Of a DNA stretch of 64,000 nucleotides, positions 35,131 to 43,699 are shown one piece after another. Origin of the DNA: Alphaproteobacteria bacterium (GTDB lineage Bacteria; Pseudomonadota; Alphaproteobacteria; Rhodobacterales; Rhodobacteraceae); contig JAUHXK010000010.1 in the NCBI GenBank assembly GCA_030427405.1, positions 1-64,000 on the forward strand, read 5' to 3'. The translations under genes and the position numbers were made by a program. The notes beneath the pieces are model-generated. The model worked only from the letters and a program-made list of their open reading frames with translations, searched no databases and had not been told where the DNA came from. Within the stretch, counting starts at the first letter, position 1. Each line of letters begins with the position of its first letter.

Positions 35131-36174
35131 ATGAAAACCCGCGTCTGCCGTCTTTACGGCCAAAACGACCTTCGCATCGAAACCGAAGAGGTGGCGACAC
35201 CCGGCGAGGGTCAGGTCCTGCTGGCCATTGCCAGGGGCGGTATCTGCGGATCGGACATGCATTACCTGTCGGATGGCGGCATCGGCACGATCCGCGTTCG
35301 CGAGCCGATCATCCTTGGCCACGAGGCTTCGGGCCGAGTGGTCGAAGTGGGGCCGGGCGTAACCGGCCTTGCACCGGGCGACGGGGTGGCGATCAACCCG
35401 TCGCAGGCTTGCGGCGTATGCAGCTATTGTTCCGAAGGCTTGCCAATGCATTGCCTGAACATGCGCTTTAACGGATCGGCCATGCGTCTGCCGCATGAAC
35501 AGGGGCTGTTCCGCGACCGGATCGTGGTGAACGCCGCACAATGCATCAAACTGCCCAAAGACGCAGACCTGGGCGCAGTGGCCTGCGCCGAACCCTTGGC
35601 CGTGTGCCTGCACGCCCTGCGCATGGCCGGGGATATCGCGGACAAACGCGTTCTGGTCACCGGCGCCGGGCCCATCGGCATTCTCTGCGCTGCCGCTGCC
35701 GCCGAGGCGGGCGCGGCCGAAGTGGTGGTCACCGACCTGCAGGACGCGGTGCTTGAGGTGGCCCACCAAATGGGCGCCACCCGCACCATCAACGTCGCAC
35801 GCGACGGTATCGAGATGGAGCGTTACGCGGACGAGAAGGGATATTTTCATATCGCCTTCGAATGCTCTGCCGCGGGTCCGGCTATCAAATCCGCCGTTGC
35901 CGCCTTGCGCCCCCGCGGCGTTCTTGTTCAGGTCGGCGTGACAGGCGACACGCCGATGCCCGTGAACATGCTGGTCGCCAAGGAAATCCGCCTGCAGGGC
36001 ACGCACCGGTTCCACGAGGAATTTGCCGAAGCGGTCGCGGCCATCACTTCGGGCCGCATCGACACGCGCCCGATCGTCACCGGACGTTACAAGCTGGAAG
36101 ACGCCACTGACGCATTTGAAGCGGCGGCGGACCGGTCGAAATCGGTCAAGGTTCACATTGAATTTGCCGATTGA
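35131..36174 (+). CDS. L-idonate/L-gulonate 5-dehydrogenase-type MDR
   Basis: This 347-residue zinc dehydrogenase has the catalytic zinc site GGICGSDMHYLSDGGIG (Cys near 38), GHEASGRV, the four structural-zinc cysteines in SQACGVCSYCSEGLPMHC, and the NAD fold TGAGPIGILCAAAA. The YLSDGGIG and NGSAMRLPHEQGLF stretches are characteristic of L-idonate 5-dehydrogenases. Linked to uxuAB and a TRAP importer, L-gulonate oxidation to D-fructuronate is an attractive alternative. UxuB and UxuA would then complete conversion to 2-keto-3-deoxygluconate. It is the last gene of the gntR-dctPQM transcript. Confidence 0.82.
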   Translation: MKTRVCRLYGQNDLRIETEEVATPGEGQVLLAIARGGICGSDMHYLSDGGIGTIRVREPIILGHEASGRVVEVGPGVTGLAPGDGVAINPSQACGVCSYCSEGLPMHCLNMRFNGSAMRLPHEQGLFRDRIVVNAAQCIKLPKDADLGAVACAEPLAVCLHALRMAGDIADKRVLVTGAGPIGILCAAAAAEAGAAEVVVTDLQDAVLEVAHQMGATRTINVARDGIEMERYADEKGYFHIAFECSAAGPAIKSAVAALRPRGVLVQVGVTGDTPMPVNMLVAKEIRLQGTHRFHEEFAEAVAAITSGRIDTRPIVTGRYKLEDATDAFEAAADRSKSVKVHIEFAD

Positions 36175-36363
36175 ACCGACTGCGGCTCTAATTCCGAAAG
36201 CGCATTCGCGCTGAGCATGAAATCCAGTTGAATCCAAGGGTTCCGTGTTCAACGGTTCCCCAATTGCGCAAAAAATGCGATGCTGGGTATTATTCCTGAA
36301 TTCCTAAGTAAAAACGATTAAGCACAAACCTGACCGGTAATCCGGAGTCTGTGAGAGTTTTGA

Positions 36364-37308
36364 ATGGAAACTCTGAGATACGACAAAGGGGATGGGGTTG
36401 TTTCCCCATCGCTTTTCACGACGACCAGCGGTTTTGAATTCCTGGGTCCCGACGGGCAGTTGCGGCATCGTATTCTCGCTCAGGGGCCCAAAGGGTTCAA
36501 AGTCGTGTCGGTTGTGACCACAGGCCATTCGGCGTCGTTTACCGAAGCAGATCGTACTGCCATCACCCTTCCGAAATGTGGGCATGCAGACGTGGTCGTT
36601 GACCGGCGACGCTTCTCAGTCTCGCCGGGTGACATGGTTGCGCTTGGGCCTTCGGAACGGCAAAGCCGGCTTAGCGCGGACAGTGCCGGTGAATTTTATG
36701 AAAGCTACACTGTGATTGCACCCGCCAATTGGCCGTTTGGACTTTCCGAAGATGCGCTGTATTGCGGGCCCGATACCAAGCGGCTGAAATTGATGGAACT
36801 GCTTGAGTTCTCGTTTACGTACCTTTCAAACCCCGAACGTGTCACGGACCGAACGATCCTGCTTCATGAGGCGCTTGTCGAAGATGCCCTTGTGGAAACA
36901 CTGACGCCTCATGGCCCACCCAAATCAAAGGCTTCACGCGGTCACCGGTCCGAGCATTTGGCGATGTCCGCGCAACGCTTCATCGACGAAAACTATGGTG
37001 AAGCGATAACCGTGACAGAGATCGCCGTGGCACTTGGTGTTTCGCTGAAAGCGTTGCAACGCAGCTTTCGGGCGCGGCGGGGCACGACCGTTCGAAGCTA
37101 TCTGACCAGGGTAAGGTTGGATGCAATGCGCCGGCATCTGGAAAAAGCGAGCCTGGAAACGACTGTGACCTCGGCCGCTCTGGAATCTGGCTTGTTTCAC
37201 CTGGGACGATCAAGCGCGGCGTATTTCGATCGTTTCGGGGAACTGCCGTCCGAGACTTTGGAACGGAGCAGATTGCCCAAGCATTCATCGCGCAAGACGG
37301 GCGGATAG
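36364..37308 (+). CDS. AraC-family transcriptional regulator
   Basis: This 314-residue protein has a cupin-like N-terminal region, including VDRRRFSVSPGDMVALGP near residue 85, and a C-terminal double helix-turn-helix from about 205 to 305 (AITVTEIAVALGVSLKALQR, then the second helix pair near TSAALESGLFHLGRSSAAYF). The form resembles the AraC ligand-binding-like group with unknown effector. It follows a 190-base gap after the 5-dehydrogenase and precedes a 350-base gap, so it appears monocistronic. It may govern the envelope/protease genes downstream, but no evidence ties them together. Confidence 0.85.
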   Translation: METLRYDKGDGVVSPSLFTTTSGFEFLGPDGQLRHRILAQGPKGFKVVSVVTTGHSASFTEADRTAITLPKCGHADVVVDRRRFSVSPGDMVALGPSERQSRLSADSAGEFYESYTVIAPANWPFGLSEDALYCGPDTKRLKLMELLEFSFTYLSNPERVTDRTILLHEALVEDALVETLTPHGPPKSKASRGHRSEHLAMSAQRFIDENYGEAITVTEIAVALGVSLKALQRSFRARRGTTVRSYLTRVRLDAMRRHLEKASLETTVTSAALESGLFHLGRSSAAYFDRFGELPSETLERSRLPKHSSRKTGG

Positions 37309-37659
37309 TCCCTGCGCAAAGCGGGTAAGTGGGCGAAAAATGGCGCGATATTCTGGTTCGCGGATGTCCGGGGTGTCTGTGGTCATATCCGGCGGCATTT
37401 GCCCCGGGCCTGCACAGGAATTGTCCGGGCCAGCCGCGATACCAATCCCGCAAATACGGTACGCCCCAATCAACACGAATGCAAAAAAACCAAATTCTCG
37501 GCGCAAAGTGGATAATGGCCTGCTCATTTCGGATAGCCGACATTTGGAATCAAATTAAAATTTTTTGAATTAGAGCAATTTGTTGGCCAGTTTCACGAGA
37601 CTATTTCAACTTGTTTCCCAGTTCCAGTTTTGGCCAGCCAGCACAACGAGGGTCGAAGG
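37309..37659. other. Intergenic region, 351 bases, nothing recognised
   Basis: No frame here looks like protein, and no RNA gene or strong hairpin was seen. The last 110 bases are A/T-rich (for example ATTAAAATTTTTTGAATTAG near 37554), which fits a promoter for the lipoprotein gene starting at 37660. Confidence 0.5.
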
Positions 37660-38022
37660 ATGAATATCAAGGTTGTTGCACTGATCGGCGTCGCCGGGAC
37701 GATGGCGGCTTGCATTGAAAACACAAGTATCGAGGCACCCACAGCGTCGGTGACAGGTCAAGACTATGGGGGTGACGTTGTTTCCGTGTCCATCCGGCCC
37801 CGGGGTGACGGCAAACAGGTGGCGACGCTTTCAGGCGGGCTGGACTTTACCTGTACGTCGGTCTTTGACGATTTGCCCACGGCGGGCGGGTCCGAGCTTT
37901 CGACGATTACCTGCACCGACGGCACAAGCGGTTCGGCAACGCTCCGCTATGACGCGTCGGCACAGCCCACGCAATTCGTCTATAGCCGGACGGGCGGAAA
38001 AGGCGGCTCTCTCAGGTTCTGA
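37660..38022 (+). CDS. Small secreted lipoprotein, unknown function
   Basis: This 120-residue protein starts at ATG 37660 (GAAGG upstream). The signal MNIKVVALIGVAGTMAAC ends in a lipobox-like MAAC, predicting a lipid-anchored mature protein. The rest is a compact domain with two cysteines (DFTCTSVFDD and STITCTDGTSG) and a glycine-rich end (GGKGGSLRF). The next frame, 38034-38276, repeats the same pattern, so this is one copy of a duplicated gene. No named family is recognised. Confidence 0.7.
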   Translation: MNIKVVALIGVAGTMAACIENTSIEAPTASVTGQDYGGDVVSVSIRPRGDGKQVATLSGGLDFTCTSVFDDLPTAGGSELSTITCTDGTSGSATLRYDASAQPTQFVYSRTGGKGGSLRF

Positions 38023-38033
38023 GCAACAAGAAC

Positions 38034-38276
38034 TTGCGGCCGCCATCAACAGGGTGCCGCGAGGGTCGCCATGCCCTGTTGATAGCGAGCGATGGCCTGA
38101 CCTGCACGGCGGCGCTTCAACACGCACCCGGCACCTTCGCCAGCGAGTTGGACAGCCTGCATTGTTCGAACGGGGTCCATGGTATGGTTACGGTAAAAGG
38201 TCACAACGCCGGTTACATAGCGAGTTTCAACCTGACGCAGGGGGACCACGGCGGGGTCATCTTCGAGAAGTCCTGA
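38034..38276 (+). pseudogene. Truncated paralogue of the preceding lipoprotein
   Basis: The frame ending at 38276 contains SDGLTCTAALQHAPGTF, LDSLHCSNGVHGMVTVKGH and GDHGGVIF. These align with GLDFTCTSVFDDLPTA, LSTITCTDGTSGSATLRY and GGKGGSLRF of the lipoprotein upstream: the same two cysteines about 20 residues apart and the same glycine-rich tail. It has no signal peptide, no ATG and no ribosome site (only a TTG at 38034), so the 5' end is lost. It sits in a different frame from its neighbour. Confidence 0.5.
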
Positions 38277-38305
38277 AATCGAACAGTCAAATAGGAGTTG
38301 GACGT

Positions 38306-39610
38306 ATGCCCACCAATAAATCGCCTCGGCGCTGCGGATCAGTCCTCGCATCCGCTCCGGCGCTCTTGATAGCCATGACATTCGCCGCCCCGGTTTTCGC
38401 TCAGGAAATTGAGCTGACCGAAGAAGACCGCGCCAAGCTTGAAGCCTTCAAGGCGTTTCAGGACAACATCGCCGAGTTCTTGCCGACGGTGAACAAGATC
38501 GACCCCAGCATTCTGCCGATTACCATCCCCTTCCGCGAGGTGCGCGAACATGTCATCGTTGACGTCGACTTTGGCGATGGCGTGCCCCGGCCGTTCATGT
38601 TCGACACCGGGGCACCGACCTACGTGACACCCGAGATTGCGTCCGTTCACGGCGGGGACGTCATTGTCGAGGCCGGCGCCATGGCAGCGGGCAACAAGCT
38701 TACCTGGTCGCCGCTGATGCGGATGTCCGACATTACCCTTGGCGGCAAACTTCCGGTGGCTGACCCGACCGGTGAGATCGGGTGGTCGTCCGAAGGCGCA
38801 TTTTATTGCATCACGACCAACGGCCTGATCGGCGCGCCGTTGATGCGCAACGCGGTGTGGCAGGTCAACTATGGCACTCAGGAAATCACCATCGCCGCCG
38901 AGGTCGGACAACTGGATCATATTGACGGGGCCATTGCCGTGCCTTTTGGCCACAAGGAAAACTCGCCTTCTCCGACGCCTGAAATTGAACTGGGTGTTGG
39001 CGACGGCACGCTGAAGTTCCTCGTCGACACCGGCGGGGGCATACCGCTTACGATCAACACCGCCGATCTTGCATCGGTTGGCGTGACTCTCGCCGATGAC
39101 GCCCCCCGCACCGGGGTTCTGGCGGGCGGCGCGGCCGGATCGTTTGAGATGCAGCTGGTGGCGCAGACCATTCCCATCCGGCTTGGCGACACGGAATTGA
39201 TGGTTCCGGTCACAGTTGGCGACGGTATGGCGCCGGGCGCGAACGGCAATGTCGGTCACAGCTTTCTGAAGAACTTTGTGGTCACGTTTGACTGGTCAAC
39301 CCGGATGATCCACCTTGATCCTTTGTTCGACGGCAATGCCCTGCCGCCTCTGCCCGAACCTTCGGCAGCCGCCATAGGGCTGGAAGGGAACAAGGTTCAG
39401 GTCACTTCGGTTCCAAAGGGCGGGCCTGCTGATCAGGCGGGTCTTGCGCTGGGTGAAGTGGTGACAGCGGTCAATGGCACAGACATCACCGGGATTACCC
39501 CGGATGCTTTTTGTGAACTGACAGAGGGTGAGATCGACACGATTACCACGGCATCCGGTCAGACCTATGACGCATCCAGAATACAGGGCTTTTTCGGTGA
39601 CGGGCAGTAG
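38306..39610 (+). CDS. Exported tandem retropepsin-like aspartyl protease with PDZ domain
   Basis: This 434-residue protein has a signal peptide cut near VFAQ (residue 33). Two retropepsin-like domains follow. The first has the catalytic triad FMFDTGAPT (Asp100) and the matching ILG-like turn GLIGAPLM with VWQVNYGTQ. The second has FLVDTGGG (Asp241) with GNVGHSFLKNFVVTFDW. A PDZ-like domain follows from about residue 350 (VQVTSVPKGGPADQAGLALGE). Two DTG domains in one chain could pair to form a single active site, as the two lobes of pepsin do. ATG 38306 follows AGGAG. The substrate is unknown; it acts in the periplasm or outside the cell. Confidence 0.75.
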   Translation: MPTNKSPRRCGSVLASAPALLIAMTFAAPVFAQEIELTEEDRAKLEAFKAFQDNIAEFLPTVNKIDPSILPITIPFREVREHVIVDVDFGDGVPRPFMFDTGAPTYVTPEIASVHGGDVIVEAGAMAAGNKLTWSPLMRMSDITLGGKLPVADPTGEIGWSSEGAFYCITTNGLIGAPLMRNAVWQVNYGTQEITIAAEVGQLDHIDGAIAVPFGHKENSPSPTPEIELGVGDGTLKFLVDTGGGIPLTINTADLASVGVTLADDAPRTGVLAGGAAGSFEMQLVAQTIPIRLGDTELMVPVTVGDGMAPGANGNVGHSFLKNFVVTFDWSTRMIHLDPLFDGNALPPLPEPSAAAIGLEGNKVQVTSVPKGGPADQAGLALGEVVTAVNGTDITGITPDAFCELTEGEIDTITTASGQTYDASRIQGFFGDGQ

Positions 39611-39708
39611 TCATCGGTTTGCCCTGTCCTGATTGCATCAGGTCAAAGTTCGGAAAGGATGTGCGGTCGGCTCAAGCCATCGAAGATGGAATACAAGTAG
39701 GGGAAGCC

Positions 39709-40455
39709 ATGAACGTCAGACCAAATTGGCAGATCGCTATCGGGGTATTGGTGGCGTACAACCTGATCGTATTTGCCACGTGGTACGCGACGGGCGCTGA
39801 TTATACGACGCTTTCGGCCGCTGAAAACATCGCCTCCAACATCGTTCTTCCGCTGCTTCTGGGGGCGATCTTTCTGTTCGCCGTCCTGTCCTACTTCGGG
39901 TGGTGGCGACCGGTCATGCATGAAGACACGCATGGCGCCCCCAAGTGGATGATGTGGGTTCTTCTGCTCATCGCTGCCGGATTTATCGGACTGAACGTCG
40001 CGTCGACGAACTGGTCGGCCATCACGGCGACCCATCTGCTGTTTCTCGTGGCCGCAGGCGTTCTGGTCGGGTTCAACGAAGAAGCGCTGACACGCGGCAT
40101 TCTTGTCGTTGGTTGCCGCGGTTCGACAAGCAACGAGGTTTATGTCTGGCTGTTCTCCTCGGTCCTGTTCGGGCTGATGCACCTGCCAAATACACTGTTC
40201 GGCATGCCGTTTGCCGGAGGTGTGGCCCAGGTGCTTTTTGCGGCCACCGCCGGAACCGGGTTTTATATCCTGCGCCGGGCAAGCGGCACTCTGCTGGTTC
40301 CGATGGCCGTGCACGGTATCTGGGATTTTGCTACATTCTCGCACGGGGCGTCCGGGGCACCGACGAATTTTGCCGCCACGCCATTCCAGTTCGCGATGTA
40401 TATTGTCTCAATCGTGCTTGTTGTGATGCTCCTTCGCAAACGCAAACCCGGTTGA
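39709..40455 (+). CDS. CPBP-family intramembrane metalloprotease
   Basis: This 248-residue membrane protein has six or seven helices and the CPBP (CAAX-protease-like) motifs: EEALTRG (EExxxR, about residue 125), the histidine in LFGLMHLPN (about 160) and VHGIWDF (HxxxD-like, about 203). These residues bind metal and cut substrates inside the membrane in the Rce1 family. Bacterial members include bacteriocin-immunity proteins and processing proteases. ATG 39709 has GGGGAAG upstream. It follows the exported aspartyl protease by 98 bases on the same strand. Confidence 0.82.
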   Translation: MNVRPNWQIAIGVLVAYNLIVFATWYATGADYTTLSAAENIASNIVLPLLLGAIFLFAVLSYFGWWRPVMHEDTHGAPKWMMWVLLLIAAGFIGLNVASTNWSAITATHLLFLVAAGVLVGFNEEALTRGILVVGCRGSTSNEVYVWLFSSVLFGLMHLPNTLFGMPFAGGVAQVLFAATAGTGFYILRRASGTLLVPMAVHGIWDFATFSHGASGAPTNFAATPFQFAMYIVSIVLVVMLLRKRKPG

Positions 40456-40585
40456 TCCTGGCGGGTCATGTTCCGGGGCGTTCCCGTCCGCTGCAAGCCC
40501 GCGAATGCGCCCGCGCATCGGCACATGCGAAGGAAACAGGATGATTTGATATCGGCGTAGATGCCACTGGATTTTGGAGGGAATA

Positions 40586-41539
40586 ATGCGACAACTTTTC
40601 ATGACGATGCTCGCGCTTGGCTTGTTGGCCAGTCAGGCCGCAGGTCAGCCAATCCGCGAAGAACGGGTTCAGTTTGCCGCCGGAACAACCGGCACGACAT
40701 TTCAGGGGCGCATTGAGGGGAGCGAAATCATCGACTACCTGCTCAGCGCCTCGGCCGGACAGACAATGCAGGTCACATTCACGCCTGACAATCCCTCGGC
40801 CTATTTCAATCTTCTGCCGGGGTCCGACCCAACCGCGTTGTTCACCGGTTCGATCGACGGCAATGCCTATGACGGCACGTTGCCGACCTCGGGTGAGTAC
40901 AGGCTGCGCGTTTACCTGATGCGGAACGCCGCCCGCCGAAGCGAGGCGGCAAATTACACGATGCGCATCTCTATTGATGGCGGCGCTTTGGCGGACCCCG
41001 CACCTGATTTTGCCGACGGGTTGGCAGGCGGACCGGATTGGTGGCAGGTCGCGGGTGTGTCGGACGGCGATCTGCTCAACGTGCGGTCGGGACCGGGAAC
41101 CGGAAACGCGGTCGTCGGACAACTGGCGAATGGCGATGTGGTCGCCAATCTGGGCTGCGAGATGGCGGGCGAGACGAAATGGTGCCAGATCGGCAATGCC
41201 GACCGCAATGCGATCGGGTGGGCCAGCGGCCGATACCTGCAGGAAGGATCATCACCATCCGCCAATGAGGCCAGCGGTATGGTCCCCTGCGCCATGGCGC
41301 CCAGCCAGCCCACAGGCGCCTGCACCTTCCGCGTCTCGCGCGGGTCGGGCGGCACGGCGAGCGTCTGGGTCACAATGCCTGCGGGTGATGAGCGGTATTT
41401 CGATTTCCGCGATGGCAATCTGGTCGGTACCGATCCCGGTCTGTCACACAGCCAGGAACGGCGCGGCGATCTGAACGTGATCCTTCTGGGTAACGGCGAA
41501 AGATACGAAATTCCGGATGCCGTGATCTACGGCGGCTGA
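40586..41539 (+). CDS. Secreted SH3-domain protein
   Basis: This 317-residue protein has a signal peptide (MRQLFMTMLALGLLASQAAG). Residues about 25-135 resemble a beta-sandwich pre-peptidase-type domain (VTFTPDNPSAYFNLLPG, GEYRLRVYLMR). A bacterial SH3 domain follows at about 155-222 (LLNVRSGPGTGNAVVGQLANG, WCQIGN, GWASGRYLQ). The last 80 residues are a further unnamed beta-rich domain ending YEIPDAVIYGG. SH3b domains often bind peptidoglycan or surface peptides, so an envelope role is likely. GGAGGG precedes ATG 40586. Confidence 0.75.
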   Translation: MRQLFMTMLALGLLASQAAGQPIREERVQFAAGTTGTTFQGRIEGSEIIDYLLSASAGQTMQVTFTPDNPSAYFNLLPGSDPTALFTGSIDGNAYDGTLPTSGEYRLRVYLMRNAARRSEAANYTMRISIDGGALADPAPDFADGLAGGPDWWQVAGVSDGDLLNVRSGPGTGNAVVGQLANGDVVANLGCEMAGETKWCQIGNADRNAIGWASGRYLQEGSSPSANEASGMVPCAMAPSQPTGACTFRVSRGSGGTASVWVTMPAGDERYFDFRDGNLVGTDPGLSHSQERRGDLNVILLGNGERYEIPDAVIYGG

Positions 41540-41580
41540 CCGGCGCCACCAGTTCGCAAGGGAAAATAGGGAGGGAACCA

Positions 41581-43530
41581 ATGTCACCTGAACAGATCTT
41601 TGCCGTGGTCGCCGCGCTTGTCGCGGGCGAGCCGGATCCGTCCTTCGAGCAACTGAGGAGCGGGGGTCATGACCTTCGGTACCCGGTGACCGTCGAACCT
41701 TGCGAGTTGCCGCCGGGCACGTTGGAAGTTGAAGGACAGACCGTGCTGTGCGGCACCGTCGATGTTCCGGAAACCTATGATGCCCCGGACGGACCGCGTG
41801 TGCCTTTGGAATTTGCAATCCTGAAGGCGCGCACGCAGTCACCGGTCGCGGATCCCTTGGTCTACCTGCATGGGGGTCCGGGGGGTGGAACGCTGCAGAT
41901 GCTGGGCCCGGTGGCCGAAATCTTATACGCCAATCACCGTCGCACACGTGACATCGTTACTTTCGACCAGCGCGCCGCAGCCCTGTCCGGATCGACTGTC
42001 ACCTGCCATCAGAATACGGCCGAAAACCTGGTGAAACTGGTTGGCGTCACCGCAGCAAAGCTGCCGAAGGAAACACTGAACGCAATGGTCGCGCCCTGCG
42101 TTGATGAAATCCTTGCCTCAGGCGTGAACCTGAAGGCCTATAATACCGAGAACAACGCGCGGGATGTACGCGCCCTGACACAAGCCCTGGGTTATCCGAC
42201 CTATAACATCTATGGCATTTCCTACGGCACCAAACTGGCCTTGGAAGTTCTGCGTACCGAACCCGATGGTGTGCGGTCGGTTGTCCTTGACGGTGTGGCT
42301 CCGCCACAAGTCCGTCTGTATGATGATCTGGTCGGCCCCTATGCGCGCACCATTGATGTTCTTGTCGAGCAATGCCGGACCGACGCAGAATGCAACACGG
42401 CCTATCCCGATCTCAAAGAGACAATTGGTGCCGCGTTTTTTGCACTTGCTGAAAACCCGATTCCTGCCGCGCGGGGTCAAGATGAAATCGGTGTCTTTCA
42501 GCTGTTCGATCTTGTCTTCAAACAGCGCAACAATTGGCAGGTCCACAAGACGATCACACCCTATTTGCCCCGTATCTTCAACGAGCTCGCAGACCGAAAC
42601 AGCGCGACCTTTGACGCCGTGATTTCCGCCACGGCCCCGGATCAGGCCAAAACGCTGAGCGAAACAAGCGGCCTTACCGCGGATGAGCGCGCGCTGGTCA
42701 GGGTCGCCCTAGACGCTGCGGATGCAATGTCTGACATGGAAGAAGCTGTTGTCACGGCGATCGAGCGCTTGAAAAAGGATCTGTCCGAAGATCGCGAGGC
42801 CACCAGCATTGCCGAAGCCTTCGAGGCCCGATCAAACGCTGCGGCATCTTCGATTTCGGATCAGGACGCCTTGGCGGCGCTCTTGCGGGATTACGCACTT
42901 TTGCAAACACAGAAACCTGGCCGCGCGCCCCTTGTTCAATGGGTCTCGACGCATTTTTCTGGGGCGGACATGGATGCCTTGATCGACCTGGTTGCAGCCA
43001 TGTCTGACGCCGATATCGCCCGGACCTTTGAAATTGCCGATGGCCAGGCGACAAAATATGAAACGGTTCTGGGGAGTGTCGTCAACAACCACATCTATGC
43101 CTGCCAGGAGGATGTGCCCTATAATACGGTCGAAGGGTTTCATGCGCGCGTAACCGAGCTTGCCGAGCAATACGCGTTTCTTGAGCTGTTCAGGGATAAC
43201 ACAAGCTTCTTTGAAAACTGCGAGGCCTTCCCAAAACATCCCCGCGACGGATTTCAAACACCGGTCAAATCCGATCTGCCGGTTCTGGCGCTGAATGGAG
43301 TTCTCGACATCCAGACGTCTTGGGAGTGGGGCGCGGTCGCCGTGGAAACCCTGACGAACGGGCAGAACCTTGTTTTCCCCGAGGCAGGGCACGGATCGAT
43401 CGCGTATCAGCCATGCGCCAATGACATTTCGGTAGCATTCATCAATGACCCGGCTTCACACCTCGACACGTCCTGCATCGACAGGATCACGGTCCAGTTT
43501 GTGATGCCGGATGATCCGCTGCCGCAATGA
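41581..43530 (+). CDS. Alpha/beta-hydrolase peptidase (TAP-like)
   Basis: This 649-residue protein resembles tripeptidyl/prolyl aminopeptidase-type alpha/beta hydrolases. It has the oxyanion HGGPGG motif (VYLHGGPGGGTL, about residue 95), the nucleophile elbow GISYGTKLALEVL (Ser near 220), a long helical insert (about 330-500), and the acid and base in ALNGVLDIQTSW and FPEAGHGSIA near the end. The C-terminal part fits the TAP-like domain. Cysteine pairs suggest an exported protein, but the first residues (MSPEQIFAVVAALVAG) are not a clear signal peptide. GGGAGGG precedes the start. It is the last gene of the + strand envelope group. Confidence 0.8.
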   Translation: MSPEQIFAVVAALVAGEPDPSFEQLRSGGHDLRYPVTVEPCELPPGTLEVEGQTVLCGTVDVPETYDAPDGPRVPLEFAILKARTQSPVADPLVYLHGGPGGGTLQMLGPVAEILYANHRRTRDIVTFDQRAAALSGSTVTCHQNTAENLVKLVGVTAAKLPKETLNAMVAPCVDEILASGVNLKAYNTENNARDVRALTQALGYPTYNIYGISYGTKLALEVLRTEPDGVRSVVLDGVAPPQVRLYDDLVGPYARTIDVLVEQCRTDAECNTAYPDLKETIGAAFFALAENPIPAARGQDEIGVFQLFDLVFKQRNNWQVHKTITPYLPRIFNELADRNSATFDAVISATAPDQAKTLSETSGLTADERALVRVALDAADAMSDMEEAVVTAIERLKKDLSEDREATSIAEAFEARSNAAASSISDQDALAALLRDYALLQTQKPGRAPLVQWVSTHFSGADMDALIDLVAAMSDADIARTFEIADGQATKYETVLGSVVNNHIYACQEDVPYNTVEGFHARVTELAEQYAFLELFRDNTSFFENCEAFPKHPRDGFQTPVKSDLPVLALNGVLDIQTSWEWGAVAVETLTNGQNLVFPEAGHGSIAYQPCANDISVAFINDPASHLDTSCIDRITVQFVMPDDPLPQ

Positions 43531-43699
43531 TCCACGGGGGTAACGCTCTATCAACACCGCGCGGAAACAGAGTTGGAGTTCCTTGAAAACCCGACCGGTC
43601 GACACCCTTTTCAACGGATCATCCGCCTGTTGGGCGCCGCAATTTTGTTGCTCGGTATATCCAGCGGGGTCTTGCAACCGGGGGCGGGATGTCCGGGTC

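Noticed and set aside
34615..36252. 545-codon minus-strand open frame across dctM and the 5-dehydrogenase
   Set aside because: It is rich in His, Gln, Asp and Arg repeats and has no domain. The plus strand encodes two clear family proteins over the same bases, so it is a third-position G+C shadow.
37766..38305. Upstream extension of the aspartyl protease frame
   Set aside because: It overlaps the lipoprotein gene and is Arg/Pro-rich. The ATG at 38306 has a ribosome site and begins a proper signal peptide.
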